A stretch of DNA of 64,000 nt from Ensifer sp. Root278 (GTDB lineage: Bacteria > Pseudomonadota > Alphaproteobacteria > Rhizobiales > Rhizobiaceae), in contig NZ_LMJJ01000040.1 of NCBI RefSeq assembly GCF_001429285.1, positions 416,281 through 480,280 of the forward strand, given 5' to 3'. Position numbers and translations under genes: made by a program. This document shows, piece by piece, positions 33,839 to 42,735 of this stretch (position 1 is the first letter of the stretch; each line of letters opens with the position of its first letter). The notes beneath the pieces are model-generated. The model was not told the origin of the DNA and did not search any database. It saw only the letters and a program-made list of their open reading frames with translations.

Positions 33839-34268
33839 TCTCCGGCATGACCCCGTAAAGGCGGAGCGGCCTTCGTGGCCGGCCTCGACGGGCTTCGAGC
33901 GATGGTCGTCACCAGCAGGATCGCGGCGCCATCAATGTCCCGCTCGTTAGCAACAATGCGGCGTTGCATTCAAGGGGCACGGCAAGAAAGTGCCACAGCT
34001 GCCGTCGGCCGGAAACAAGGGGAGCGGTGTCGCCACACTTGCCGGGAAGGCTCGCAGCTGTGTGACGAACGCGCGTTGTGAGAAAAAAACGTGAACAAAA
34101 GATCTCTGGCTCGGGTAGCGCGACAGATGCGGTCAGGCAAAAAGATATTGATTTTGCGTGGCAATTTCGTGAATTGCCGCGGAGTGCTCGCCAACCTGCC
34201 GTCACAGGGGCCGTGCAGCCCATAAATCCGGGCTTGCGTGTGCCGCCCGAATCCTGACACTCAAGCCC
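33839..34268. other. Intergenic stretch before the RecD-like helicase
   Basis: 430 bp without a supportable gene. Long frames here on the minus strand are extensions of the shadow of the helicase gene. An A-rich patch (GAGAAAAAAACGTGAACAAAAG, about 34080-34101) could be part of a promoter. No repeat or RNA structure was recognised. Confidence 0.5.
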
Positions 34269-35396
34269 ATGCAGTTCGCACCGCAACAGGACGAGGCCCT
34301 CAAGGCCGTTTCGCAGTGGCTGAAAGAGGGCCGCTCGCCGCTCTTCCGGCTGTTCGGCTATGCCGGCACCGGCAAGACGACGCTGGCCCGGCACTTTGCC
34401 GAACATGTCGATGGCGACGTGCTGTTTGCCGCCTTCACCGGCAAGGCCGCGCAGGTGCTGCGCTCCAAGGGTGCCAGCAACGCCAAGACCATCCACTCGC
34501 TGATCTATCGTCCGCGCGGCGAGGAGGAGGTTTCCGATGAGGAAACCGGCAAGACCTCGATCGCGCCGATGTTTGCGATCAACCGCCAGAGCCCGGTCGC
34601 CAAGGCCGCGCTGATCATCGTCGACGAATGCTCGATGGTGGACGAGGCGCTCGGCAAGGACCTGATGAGCTTCGGCACGCCGATCCTCGTGCTCGGCGAT
34701 CCCGGGCAGCTGCCGCCGGTATCCGGCGGCGGCTACTTCACCAACCAGGAGCCGGACTATCTGCTGACGGACATCCATCGTCAGGCGCGCGACAATCCGA
34801 TCATCCAACTCGCGATGCAGGTGCGCGAAGGCAACGAGATCATGCATGGCGACTACGGCACCACGCAGGTGATCGGTCGCGGGCAGGTGAACCAGGAGCT
34901 GGTGCTGGAAGCGGATCAGGTGCTTGTCGGCACCAACAAGACCCGCCGGCGCTACAATCAGCGCCTGCGCGAACTCAAGGGCTTCACCAGCGACTATCCG
35001 CAGTCCGGCGACAAGCTCGTCTGCCTCAGGAACGATCCGGCCAAAGGCCTGCTCAACGGTTCGCTGTGGCAGGTGATGAGCTCGTCGAAGGAAACGGTGA
35101 AGCCGGGCATCAACCTGATGATCCGGCCCGAAGACGACGACATGGATCGCGGTGCCGCCAAGATCAAGCTGTTGAAGGCGGCCTTCGAGGATGTCGAGGG
35201 CGAGATCCCCTGGACGACGCGCAAGCGCTACGACGAGTTCGACTACGGCTATGCGCTGACGGTGCATAAGGCGCAGGGCTCGCAGTGGAACAACGTCGTT
35301 TTGTTCGACGAGAGCTGGGCCTTCCGCGATACGCGGGAACGCTGGCTCTACACCGCGATTACCCGCGCGGCGGAGCGACTGACGATCGTTCGCTAA
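34269..35396 (+). CDS. ATP-dependent RecD-like DNA helicase
   Basis: A 375-residue superfamily 1B helicase of the RecD/Pif1-like type. Walker A is FGYAGTGKTTLARHFAEH near residues 29-46; Walker B is IIVDECSMVDE near 116; motif III is LVLGDPGQLPPV near 142; the C-terminal UvrD-like half ends TVHKAQGSQWNNVVLFDE and YTAITRAAERL. It is shorter than RecD2 and lacks its N-terminal helical domains, matching the small alphaproteobacterial form. It unwinds DNA 5' to 3' by family analogy. No RecB or RecC gene is adjacent, so it acts on its own. Confidence 0.93.
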   Translation: MQFAPQQDEALKAVSQWLKEGRSPLFRLFGYAGTGKTTLARHFAEHVDGDVLFAAFTGKAAQVLRSKGASNAKTIHSLIYRPRGEEEVSDEETGKTSIAPMFAINRQSPVAKAALIIVDECSMVDEALGKDLMSFGTPILVLGDPGQLPPVSGGGYFTNQEPDYLLTDIHRQARDNPIIQLAMQVREGNEIMHGDYGTTQVIGRGQVNQELVLEADQVLVGTNKTRRRYNQRLRELKGFTSDYPQSGDKLVCLRNDPAKGLLNGSLWQVMSSSKETVKPGINLMIRPEDDDMDRGAAKIKLLKAAFEDVEGEIPWTTRKRYDEFDYGYALTVHKAQGSQWNNVVLFDESWAFRDTRERWLYTAITRAAERLTIVR

Positions 35397-35583
35397 GGGC
35401 GGCTACGGAAGGGGTGCGACGTTGCCGATCAACAGGATCATCGCGTCGAGGCCTTTTGTCAGCATAGTGGACGCGATTTCGGCTGGCGGATACAACCCGT
35501 TTCTCTGCCAAGCGACACGTGGATTCCGCACCGCCCTGTTTGCTGCTAATATCATAGCTTCACCACCGGTTGTGGAGGGCAAA

Positions 35584-35946
35584 ATGTCTCGGGCTCGCTT
35601 CCTTTCCGTCGCCGCATTCTCAATAGGCTTTGCAACGACGATCCACGCAGCGCCTATCAACATGACAAACAGTCCGTCCTGGACCAGCCCCACCGCTGCA
35701 AATCCATCGGACCTGGTTCTGGTGGCAGAGACCAAGAAGCCGCTGGTGAAATCGCCGTCGGTCAAGGCTGGAGCAACCGGCCCACAGACCACGGTCGGCT
35801 CTGCTGAACTGACTGCCCAGGAATGTGAGCGCGTTGGCGGTGTCGTGACGGGCAACGGTGACCCTAACTGCAAATCGAACCAGCGGTGCAAGACGACGCT
35901 GAGCAACGGCGACATCCGCTCGGTATGTATCGACGAAGCAAATTAG
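35584..35946 (+). CDS. Small secreted protein with C-terminal cysteines
   Basis: A 120-residue exported protein. The signal peptide ends near TTIHAAP. A low-complexity, Pro/Ser/Lys-rich middle is followed by a compact tail with five cysteines (AQECERVGG..., NCKSNQRCKTTL, SVCIDE) that could form disulphides. GTGGAGGGC lies before the ATG at 35584. It is a single gene, followed by a RIME-like element. I do not recognise a named family; the ECERxGG..C..C..C layout is found in small periplasmic rhizobial proteins. Confidence 0.75.
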   Translation: MSRARFLSVAAFSIGFATTIHAAPINMTNSPSWTSPTAANPSDLVLVAETKKPLVKSPSVKAGATGPQTTVGSAELTAQECERVGGVVTGNGDPNCKSNQRCKTTLSNGDIRSVCIDEAN

Positions 35947-35969
35947 GCTCACCAGTCCGGGCTTTTGAC

Positions 35970-36080
35970 CTACTGCATGTCTTTGTCCTTAAATCGAACT
36001 CGATTTAAGGACAAAGACATGCAGAAAATCAAAGTGCTACAGCGACCTTTGCGCGTCTGATAAGACGCGCGGCGCTGTAG
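35970..36080. repeat. RIME-like two-palindrome element, complete copy
   Basis: Palindrome 1 (35973-36024) has perfect 25-bp arms starting CTGCATGTCTTTG around AC. Palindrome 2 runs from CTACAGCG to CGCTGTAG with an inner GCGCGTC/GACGCGC stem. The total of 111 bp and the two-palindrome build match the described RIME1 elements of rhizobia. Confidence 0.85.
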
Positions 36081-36117
36081 GCGGCAAGCTGGATAAGGCC
36101 GGCCGCATAACGGACGA

Positions 36118-36792
36118 TTATCGCTTGGTCGCCATCCACAGCACGTGGCGCGCACCGCCACGCTTGCCATTGGCGCGCACATTGACCTCGTCGGTGGCAA
36201 AGCCGACCTCACGCAATCGCCGCGTAAAAGCGCTGTCCGGCGCCGAGGACCAGACGGCAAGCACGCCGCTGGGCCGCAGCGCCGCCTGGGCGGCGCGAAG
36301 CCCGGTATGGCTGTAAAGGCTGTCGTTGGAGGGGCGCGTCAATCCGTCCGGGCCATTGTCGACATCGAGCAGGATGGCATCGTAAGCGGCCTTCTTCGAG
36401 CGGATCAGCGCGCCGACATCGCCGACATGGATATCGACGCGGGGATCGTCGAGCGTGCCCTTGTGGAGGTCCGCCATCGGCCCGCGCGCCCAGTCGACGA
36501 CGGCCGGCACGAGCTCTGCGACGACGACGCTGGCATCGTCCGGCAGCACGGCGAGGGCCGCCCGCAATGTGAACCCCATGCCGAGACCGCCGATCAGCAT
36601 GCTGATGTTCTTGCCGCCGGCGATGCGCTCGTAGGCGAGCGTCGCCAGCGCCTCTTCCGAGCCGCTCAGCCGGCTGTTCATTAGTTCGGTCGAGCCGAGC
36701 ATGATGGAAAATTCTTGGCCGCGCTGCTTCAGGCGCAACTCGTCGCCGTCTCCGGGAATGGTGGCGCGGTCTAGCTGGATCCAGGGAAGCAT
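36118..36792 (-). CDS. Spermidine synthase-like methyltransferase-fold protein
   Basis: A 224-residue protein with a Rossmann-like methyltransferase/polyamine-synthase core. The cofactor loop is MLIGGLGMGFTLRAAL near residues 65-80; an acidic end of strand 2 (VVVAELVPAVVDWAR) follows, then HVGDVGAL and LLDVDNGPDG. Bacterial spermidine-synthase-like proteins of this short form lack the N-terminal beta domain and the gatekeeping loop of true SpeE. Both methyl transfer and aminopropyl transfer are possible. It lies between two RIME-like repeats together with the MerR-type gene. Confidence 0.85.
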   Translation of the reverse strand: MLPWIQLDRATIPGDGDELRLKQRGQEFSIMLGSTELMNSRLSGSEEALATLAYERIAGGKNISMLIGGLGMGFTLRAALAVLPDDASVVVAELVPAVVDWARGPMADLHKGTLDDPRVDIHVGDVGALIRSKKAAYDAILLDVDNGPDGLTRPSNDSLYSHTGLRAAQAALRPSGVLAVWSSAPDSAFTRRLREVGFATDEVNVRANGKRGGARHVLWMATKR

Positions 36793-36989
36793 CGGGATAT
36801 CTCACTCATGTCGTTTCAGCGCCTCGTAACATGAGCGCGGCGTCGAAGACATCCCATTGTCGACGATCCCGGGAGAATCGCCGGCAAACCGGCGGTATGG
36901 CCGGCTACCGGACAGGCTTTGGCCGTGCCGCCTCCAGACGCGCTGACACGTCTCCAGCCGAAGACGAAAACCGCCGTAAGGTGCTTCGG

Positions 36990-37667
36990 TTACTCCGCCG
37001 AGATCATTCCGGCGAGTACGGCCTTGGCGATTGCCTGGAAGCGGTTGTTGGCGCCGAACTTGCGGATGATGCCGGCTTCGAGCGTGAGCGCCGCGGCGAC
37101 GTCCATCTCCATCAGGCCGGCGATGCGCGGGGCCGGATAACCGTCGGCCATGAAGGTCAGACACTCGCTCTCGATCGGGGAAAGGTGGACATGGTCATCT
37201 TCATCGGTCGCGGTACCGCTGCCATCGCTGCTTTCGAGCAGTTCGGTGATGCGCTGCATCTGGCGGCGCAGGTTCGCCTGCTGGGCGGCAAGTTCCCGGC
37301 GCCGCGCCAGTAGCGCCTCGCGAAACAACTGGTCGGCGTCTGCCTGTTCTTCGGTGCCGGCAAGGCCGGTCAAAAGCTCCAGGATGGCGGCGATCGGCAT
37401 GTCGATCTCGCGGCAGGCGTTGATGACAGCCATGCGGCGGATGTGTTCTTCGTTGTAAACCCGCATCGGCCCCATGCGCGCGGCGGTCAGAAGGCCTTTC
37501 TCCTCGTAGAAATGCAGGGTGCGGTGGGTGACGCCGAAGGCATCGGCCATGTCGGCGATCGCCAGCGGGGCCGTCGGATCATGATGGGGAAGGGGAAGGA
37601 TGGGCAGGAAGCCGACGCGTTCGGGCGCGGCGAGCATGCCTTCGTATTTCCAGTGGTCTCGCGGCAT
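36990..37667 (-). CDS. MerR-LuxR dual DNA-binding regulator
   Basis: A 225-residue protein with two DNA-binding modules. Residues 36-104 are a MerR winged helix (IADMADAFGVTHRTLHFYEEKGLL). Residues 110-145 form a probable coiled-coil for dimerisation. Residues 162-222 match a LuxR/GerE helix-turn-helix (LSPIESECLTFMADGYPAPRIAGLMEM ... IIRKFGANNRFQAIAKA). The start at 37667 (MPRDHWKYEG) is chosen because codons upstream have no domain character. There is no metal-binding cysteine set. It stands in a single-gene unit; targets unknown. Confidence 0.85.
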   Translation of the reverse strand: MPRDHWKYEGMLAAPERVGFLPILPLPHHDPTAPLAIADMADAFGVTHRTLHFYEEKGLLTAARMGPMRVYNEEHIRRMAVINACREIDMPIAAILELLTGLAGTEEQADADQLFREALLARRRELAAQQANLRRQMQRITELLESSDGSGTATDEDDHVHLSPIESECLTFMADGYPAPRIAGLMEMDVAAALTLEAGIIRKFGANNRFQAIAKAVLAGMISAE

Positions 37668-38065
37668 ATCGATTGTCCCCGGTCTACAGGCCGCGCCTAT
37701 CCGGCGCGTTGTCTCTGTAACGTTTGATTTTCCGCATATTTGACCTGAATCGAGGCCGACCCAGGGTGTAACAGTCCGCGTCCGGAAGCGGCGGCGATCA
37801 CCGGGTCTCATAGGTGCGGACCGCGTCCGCGTGCTGAGGCACTCGTTGATCGACAACGACAATGCCTGCTGCTCGGCTGGGGCATCCCGCGTGGACCACG
37901 CGGTTCTACTCAGGACTTCGATGCTTGCCTGACGAGCAACCAGGCATCCATTCCCAACGCATGCGTGCACCGTATACGCGAATCAAATATATGACCAGTC
38001 CTTAATATTGGTAGGCTGACGCCCGTTTTCCCCGACTGGAGGGGCCGCTGCCACTGCATGGTTTC
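37668..38065. other. Intergenic stretch upstream of the MerR-LuxR gene
   Basis: About 400 bp without a gene. Minus-strand codons continue open to 37970 but are Arg- and Thr-rich with no domain. The first 100 bp probably contain the promoter of the MerR-LuxR gene. Nothing else was recognised before the RIME-like element at 38066. Confidence 0.5.
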
Positions 38066-38171
38066 CTACTGCCTGTCTCCTTGAATCGACCTCGATTTAA
38101 GGACCAAGACATGCAGAAAATCAAAGGGCTACAGCGACCTTTGCGCGTCTGATAAGACGCGCGGCGCTGTG
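38066..38171. repeat. RIME-like two-palindrome element, diverged copy
   Basis: Same order and orientation as the element at 35970. Palindrome 1 is decayed on its left arm (CTACTGCCTGTCTCC), while palindrome 2 is almost unchanged (CTACAGCGACCTTTGCGCG). It lies 2.1 kb from the first copy, so the pair flanks the methyltransferase and MerR-LuxR genes as direct repeats. Confidence 0.85.
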
Positions 38172-38249
38172 GGCCGATCCAGGAAAACATGCAGTGATTC
38201 AAAGCGTTACGGTGAGCTTGCCGCGTCCTCGAAGATGCGGCGCACGCGG

Positions 38250-39362
38250 TCAGTGGCCGATGACCTTGAGCGGGCTGTTGGAGCTCAGGATGAACAGTGG
38301 TTCGTCCCCGCGCAACGGCGACAGCTTCTGCTGGCAGGACCAGGCTTCCTCGAAGGCACCCCGGGTCAGGTGCTTGCGATAGCGCTGGGTAGCGGCCATG
38401 CAGCCCATGAGGGGGCTTTCGATCTGCTCCTGGCGGGCGTGCTCGTAGATCTCGCCGTCGAGCGAAAACAGTTCCGACGCCAGCGACATGCTCTCGTAAA
38501 GCAGGTCCGGCTCGGACGCGAGCCGCTTCCAGGTAATGAAGTCCTGGCGCAGCGGCACGTTCTCGCCATCATGCGAGAGGGTGACGCGGATGCCCTGCGC
38601 CGGCGCATCGTACCAGGTCACCTGCACGGTGAACGACAGGGCGGAATTGCGCGAAACGGGTCGACCGGTGTCGCCGTCGGTGGCGCGGGCCAGCGTCTTG
38701 TGGCGCTGGGCCGCAAGGCGAAGCGCCGTGGCAAACGCTTTTGCATCTTCGTTTTCGGCGCCGGCCATCTTCACCTGAACCGAGGGCAGTACCCGCTCGG
38801 TCGCGTGGCGCGCGTTGAAGAGTTTTGCCTGCGCGTCGATGTCCAGCGTCATTTCCTGCGAGGGCATCGGCGCGAAAAGGAGCAGCGGCAGCACGGTCAG
38901 CACCGAGAGCGGCGACGAGAAGGGCGCCGGCGGCCAGGCGGGCCGGTGCCCGGCAAAACGCCGCTTCGTCAGTTTCGGCTGGCGGGGCGAGCTTGCGGCC
39001 TGATGCTCTTCCTCGTTGCGGGCGCGCTGGTACTCCGGAACATAGGTTCCCTTGGGAATGGCGATCCGCCATTCGTCGTCGGCACCGTCGGCCTCGTAGA
39101 AAGCCTTGAGCAGCTTGCGCAATTTGCCGGCGTGCACCCGCACGAGCGGGTCACTGTCGGCGTTGAAAGCCTGGGGCCGGTCGAAGACGTCGATCGCGAT
39201 CGAGTAGCCCTTGAGCTGATAGCCTTCGCCGGCCATCTCCTTCTCGACCACATAGGTGAGGAAGGCCCTGAGGCGCTCTGAACGTGCGAAAGCCTTGCTT
39301 TCGAGGATACGGCGGAGGGCCCGTCGAATCGTCTCGTCGCAGGGTCTTTCGACCGTCGTCAT
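38250..39362 (-). CDS. Membrane protein with N-terminal winged-helix-like regulatory domain
   Basis: A 370-residue protein of a rhizobial family sometimes labelled adenylate-cyclase-like or CadC-like regulator. The N-terminal 110 residues (ESKAFARSERLRAFLTYVVEKEM..LVRVHAGKLRKLLKAFYE..IPKGTYVPEY) form a domain related to winged-helix regulators. A membrane helix follows near residues 150-167 (SVLTVLPLLLFAP), and the last 200 residues would be periplasmic. No cyclase catalytic domain is present. The start at 39362 has GGAG nine bases upstream; 39383 is an alternative. Role unknown; signalling across the membrane is a reasonable guess. Confidence 0.75.
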   Translation of the reverse strand: MTTVERPCDETIRRALRRILESKAFARSERLRAFLTYVVEKEMAGEGYQLKGYSIAIDVFDRPQAFNADSDPLVRVHAGKLRKLLKAFYEADGADDEWRIAIPKGTYVPEYQRARNEEEHQAASSPRQPKLTKRRFAGHRPAWPPAPFSSPLSVLTVLPLLLFAPMPSQEMTLDIDAQAKLFNARHATERVLPSVQVKMAGAENEDAKAFATALRLAAQRHKTLARATDGDTGRPVSRNSALSFTVQVTWYDAPAQGIRVTLSHDGENVPLRQDFITWKRLASEPDLLYESMSLASELFSLDGEIYEHARQEQIESPLMGCMAATQRYRKHLTRGAFEEAWSCQQKLSPLRGDEPLFILSSNSPLKVIGH

Positions 39363-39811
39363 CCGTTCTTGCTCCAGTGTCATGTGAATTAAAATCTATG
39401 AAATGCGATCGCGGCGCGGGCTGGGCCATTCGATCTGATTCGGAAAGTTAAGCCCTAAAAAGGTGGTTGTCAGGGGTGTAGACGCCAAATTTGAGTTTTT
39501 TCTGAAATAAACGTAAAAATTGCGCCGGTTCTCCCTGTGGCAGATGGTAGCGGAAGTCCAGTCGGCCATTTTCGCCGTCCGTGATTGAGCCTTCCCGCAT
39601 ATTAGAGACGTCGATTGTCAAGACTTGGTCAAGACAAGGCGGGCAAACGAACCGCGCGCAAACGTCGCATCGCTCCCCTGCGACCTCCTTGGAATTGCTG
39701 CATAATCGGACCTCAAACTGTTTTCGGTTTCAGCAATTATGCAGTAGAACATTGCAACCACATTGCCTGCGTCTGGGCCCGCCTTGGGCCCGCTTTCTGG
39801 AAAGTTCAGAC
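39363..39811. other. Intergenic stretch before pdxJ
   Basis: About 450 bp without a gene. Near 39697-39735, CTGCATAAT and ATTATGCAG form a 9-bp inverted repeat around 28 bp, and its outer bases resemble the ends of the RIME-like elements. The left part is AT-rich and probably contains the promoter of the leftward regulator gene. Confidence 0.5.
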
Positions 39812-40564
39812 ATGCCTGCAAAACTGTCCGTGAATCTGAATGCCGTCGCAATGCTCCGCAACCGGCGCGATCTGCCGTGGCCTTCCGTCACCGCGCTTGG
39901 CCGCATCGCGCTCGAAGCGGGGGCTGCCGGTCTCACTGTGCATCCGCGACCCGACCAGCGCCACGTCCGCTTCAGCGATCTGCAGCCGATCCGCGACCTG
40001 ATCGACCAGGCGTTTCCGGAGACGGAATTCAACATGGAAGGCTATCCGAACGAGGAATTCCTCGGCCTCGTGGAGATGCATCGGCCGGAGCAGGTGACAC
40101 TGGTGCCCGACGATCCGGCGCAGGCGACCTCGGACCACGGCTGGGATTTCCGCAAGAACCACAACCTGCTCGGCAATGTCGTCGGCCGGCTGAAGAAGAA
40201 GGGTTTTCGCGTTTCGCTGTTTGCCGATGGCGACGAGGATACGGAGGCCTTGCGGATTGCCAAGGAAACCGGCGCCGATCGCATCGAACTCTACACCGGC
40301 CCCTATGGCGGTTGCTATGACGACCCGGACAAGGCCGAGAAGATCGCCGCCGAACTTGGCCGCACGGCTGCGATTGCCGCAAGCCTCGGGCTCGACGTCA
40401 ATGCGGGCCACGACCTGACGGTGGCCAACCTGCCGTTGCTCGCCCGGCACATCCCCGATCTTGCCGAAGTCTCGATCGGTCACGGCCTGACGGCCGATGC
40501 GCTGGAATACGGTATGGCCGAGACGGTGCGCCGCTTCCGTCGCGCCTGCGGGCAGGAGGTCTGA
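39812..40564 (+). CDS. pdxJ: Pyridoxine 5'-phosphate synthase
   Basis: PdxJ, 250 residues, a TIM-barrel enzyme that joins 1-deoxyxylulose 5-phosphate and 3-amino-2-oxopropyl phosphate in the last ring-forming step of vitamin B6 synthesis. Recognisable landmarks are [15 protein letters not shown] at the start, [13 protein letters not shown] around residue 40-52, the catalytic Glu in [11 protein letters not shown] near 75, [15 protein letters not shown], and the closing [15 protein letters not shown]. The start at 39812 fits the family; longer readings have no support. A histidine-phosphatase gene follows 62 bp on. Confidence 0.96.
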   Translation: MPAKLSVNLNAVAMLRNRRDLPWPSVTALGRIALEAGAAGLTVHPRPDQRHVRFSDLQPIRDLIDQAFPETEFNMEGYPNEEFLGLVEMHRPEQVTLVPDDPAQATSDHGWDFRKNHNLLGNVVGRLKKKGFRVSLFADGDEDTEALRIAKETGADRIELYTGPYGGCYDDPDKAEKIAAELGRTAAIAASLGLDVNAGHDLTVANLPLLARHIPDLAEVSIGHGLTADALEYGMAETVRRFRRACGQEV

Positions 40565-40626
40565 GGCGACATTTGCGCCCTAGTTCTTGCGCGGCAGCAG
40601 CGCCTTGCGGAAACCCGAGCGATGCC

Positions 40627-41259
40627 ATGAAGGATCTCTTCGTCGTCACCCACACGGAATCCGTCCATCACCTGGAAGGCAAGGTGGGTGGCTGGTACGA
40701 CACGGATCTGACCGCCCGCGGCAGAGAGGATGCGGAGTTAACGGCCGAACGGCTGGTGGCTTTGGTTGGCGGAAGGGACGTGGAAATCCATAGCTCCGAT
40801 CTGCGCCGCGCCACCCAGACGGCCGATGCGATAGCAAGGCGCTTTCAACGGCCGGTGATGGAAACCGCCGATCTCCGGGAAATCAGCTATGGCGTTGCCG
40901 GTGGCAGGCCTCAGGCCTGGCTCGATGCGCGCTACACCCCGGCGCCGGATGACAATCGGCTCGATGATCCCTGCGGGATCGATGGCGCAGAAACCCGGCG
41001 CGAGGTGGCGCTGCGCGTCTTCCCTTGCGTCGACGCCATCGTCGCGCGGCCCTGCCAAACGCAGATCATCGTCACCCACGGCTTCACGCTGACGCTGGTG
41101 CTTGCCGCCTGGATGAAGATCCCGATCGGCGCCACGGGATTCCTGAGTTTTCCGGCAAAATCGGGAAGCATCACGCATCTGCGCCAGGACGATTTCTTCC
41201 GAAACCGGGCGGTCGTCAATCTTGCGGATGCTTCGCACCTGCGCTTTGCGCCATCGTAA
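40627..41259 (+). CDS. Histidine phosphatase family protein with variant motif
   Basis: A 210-residue member of the phosphoglycerate-mutase-like histidine phosphatase family. The phospho-accepting residue should be His9, but the usual RHG motif reads THT here (VVTHTES), so the arginine that binds phosphate is missing. The partner residues are present: SSDLRRATQTA with Arg near 56, and the second His in IIVTHGFTLTL near 156. It may be a weak phosphatase or a binding protein. It follows pdxJ in the same direction; a PLP-phosphatase role is tempting but unsupported. Confidence 0.85.
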   Translation: MKDLFVVTHTESVHHLEGKVGGWYDTDLTARGREDAELTAERLVALVGGRDVEIHSSDLRRATQTADAIARRFQRPVMETADLREISYGVAGGRPQAWLDARYTPAPDDNRLDDPCGIDGAETRREVALRVFPCVDAIVARPCQTQIIVTHGFTLTLVLAAWMKIPIGATGFLSFPAKSGSITHLRQDDFFRNRAVVNLADASHLRFAPS

Positions 41260-41368
41260 GATCTCGCCGATCAGAACAGTGCATGGTGATCGGCAACGCT
41301 TCTGTAGCCTACAACTTTGCCGTGGGTCTGCTATAGGTAGAGTCCATTCCTTCCCTCGTAAGCGGCCA

Positions 41369-42583
41369 ATGACATTCCCCACCAGTTTCCGTGAGCGCAT
41401 CGTTCTCTATGCGCTTTTGACCTCGCTGACCTCGATCAGCATCGATGCGCTCTTGCCCGGCCTGCGCCAGATCGGGGCCGATCTCGGCGTTCGGCCGCCA
41501 CTTTCCACCCAGCACATCATCTCGCTTTTCATCCTCGGCATGGCGTTTGGCGAGCTGCTGCTGGGGCCGCTCTCCGATGCGATGGGGCGGAAGAGGGCGC
41601 TTGTTCTCGGGCTTGGCGTCTATGCGCTCGGAACGATCATCGCCATGGCGGCCGGCTCGCTCGAGATGGTGATTCTCGGCCGCTTCCTTCAGGGCGTCGG
41701 GGTCTCGGGGCCGAAGATTGCGACGCGGGCGATGATCCGCGACCAGTTCGAAGGTGACGCCATGGCGCGTGTGATGTCGTTCATGTTCACGCTGTTCATT
41801 CTCGTGCCGATGCTGGCCCCGACGCTCGCGCAAGGGATCATCACCGTCGGTGGCTGGCGTAGCGTCTTTGCGGTCTATCTAGCGGCGGCGGGACTTCTCG
41901 GCATGTGGCTGGTGGTGCGCCAGCCGGAAACGTTGCCGCTAGAGAAGCGCATTCCCTTTCGCCCGCGGCTTCTCGTGTCGAACGGGCGGCGTATCCTCTC
42001 AAATCGCCGCGTGACGCTGCTGATCCTGGCGACCGGGCTCGTCTTCGGCGCGCAGCTTCTTTATCTGAGCACCGCGGCGGATCTGTTCTTCGACGCCTAC
42101 GGGATCGGGCAGACCTTCCCCTTGTATTTCGCCATGCTGGCGACCGGCATCGGGCTTGCCTCGTTCCTCAATGCCAAGCTCGTGCAGCGCTTTGGTTCGG
42201 AGGCGATGGCGCGTTATGGCTTCATTGGCCTGGCGGTGGCGGGGCTCGCCATGCTGGCGGCATCCACCCTTTGGGCCGGCCGGCCGCCTCTTGCCGTGCT
42301 GCTGGTGCTCGGCTTTGCGGCCTTCTTTGCGATCGGGGTGCTCTTCGGCAACCTGAACGCCATGGCCATGCGCTCGCTGGGGCAGGTGGCGGGCCTCGGG
42401 GCGTCGTTGATCGCCTCCGGCTCGAGCCTGATCGCGACCCTGTTCGCGATCGCATTCGGCGCCTTCTACGACGGCACGACGCTCAATCTTTCCGCCGGGT
42501 TCTTTGTCGCCGGAACCAGCGCGCTCGTGCTTGCGGAGATCGCGCTGCGGGCAGATGCCTCGCCGGTGGAGGCCGTACGCTAA
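41369..42583 (+). CDS. Bcr/CflA-type drug exporter (MFS)
   Basis: A 404-residue twelve-helix major facilitator of the Bcr/CflA drug-resistance group. After helix 1 the conserved signature SIDALLPGLRQIGADL appears; motif A between helices 2 and 3 reads GPLSDAMGRKRALVLG, and motif C-like RFLQGVGVSGPKIATRAMIRDQF follows. It would expel drugs or metabolites using the proton gradient. The start at 41369 begins directly before the first helix. It is an isolated gene; no regulator is next to it. Confidence 0.93.
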   Translation: MTFPTSFRERIVLYALLTSLTSISIDALLPGLRQIGADLGVRPPLSTQHIISLFILGMAFGELLLGPLSDAMGRKRALVLGLGVYALGTIIAMAAGSLEMVILGRFLQGVGVSGPKIATRAMIRDQFEGDAMARVMSFMFTLFILVPMLAPTLAQGIITVGGWRSVFAVYLAAAGLLGMWLVVRQPETLPLEKRIPFRPRLLVSNGRRILSNRRVTLLILATGLVFGAQLLYLSTAADLFFDAYGIGQTFPLYFAMLATGIGLASFLNAKLVQRFGSEAMARYGFIGLAVAGLAMLAASTLWAGRPPLAVLLVLGFAAFFAIGVLFGNLNAMAMRSLGQVAGLGASLIASGSSLIATLFAIAFGAFYDGTTLNLSAGFFVAGTSALVLAEIALRADASPVEAVR

Positions 42584-42735
42584 GCCAGGCAAGATCCGAG
42601 CGGACCGTGCGGCAGGCGCGGCCCTGCGCACGGCCCGTCCAGCCCCCAGGGAAACAAGCCCAGGGGAACCCGCAAAGCATGGTCGCGATCCGTCCGTGCA
42701 CGTCGTTTTCGCAAAGCTTGTCCGCTACGGCAACC

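Noticed and set aside
32732-33850. 372-codon frame opposite the AbrB-type permease
   Set aside because: Extreme Glu/Asp/Arg/His content mirrors a hydrophobic membrane protein. No ribosome site or domain.
33909-35267. 452-codon frame opposite the RecD-like helicase
   Set aside because: Shadow frame; the helicase on the plus strand has all SF1 motifs.
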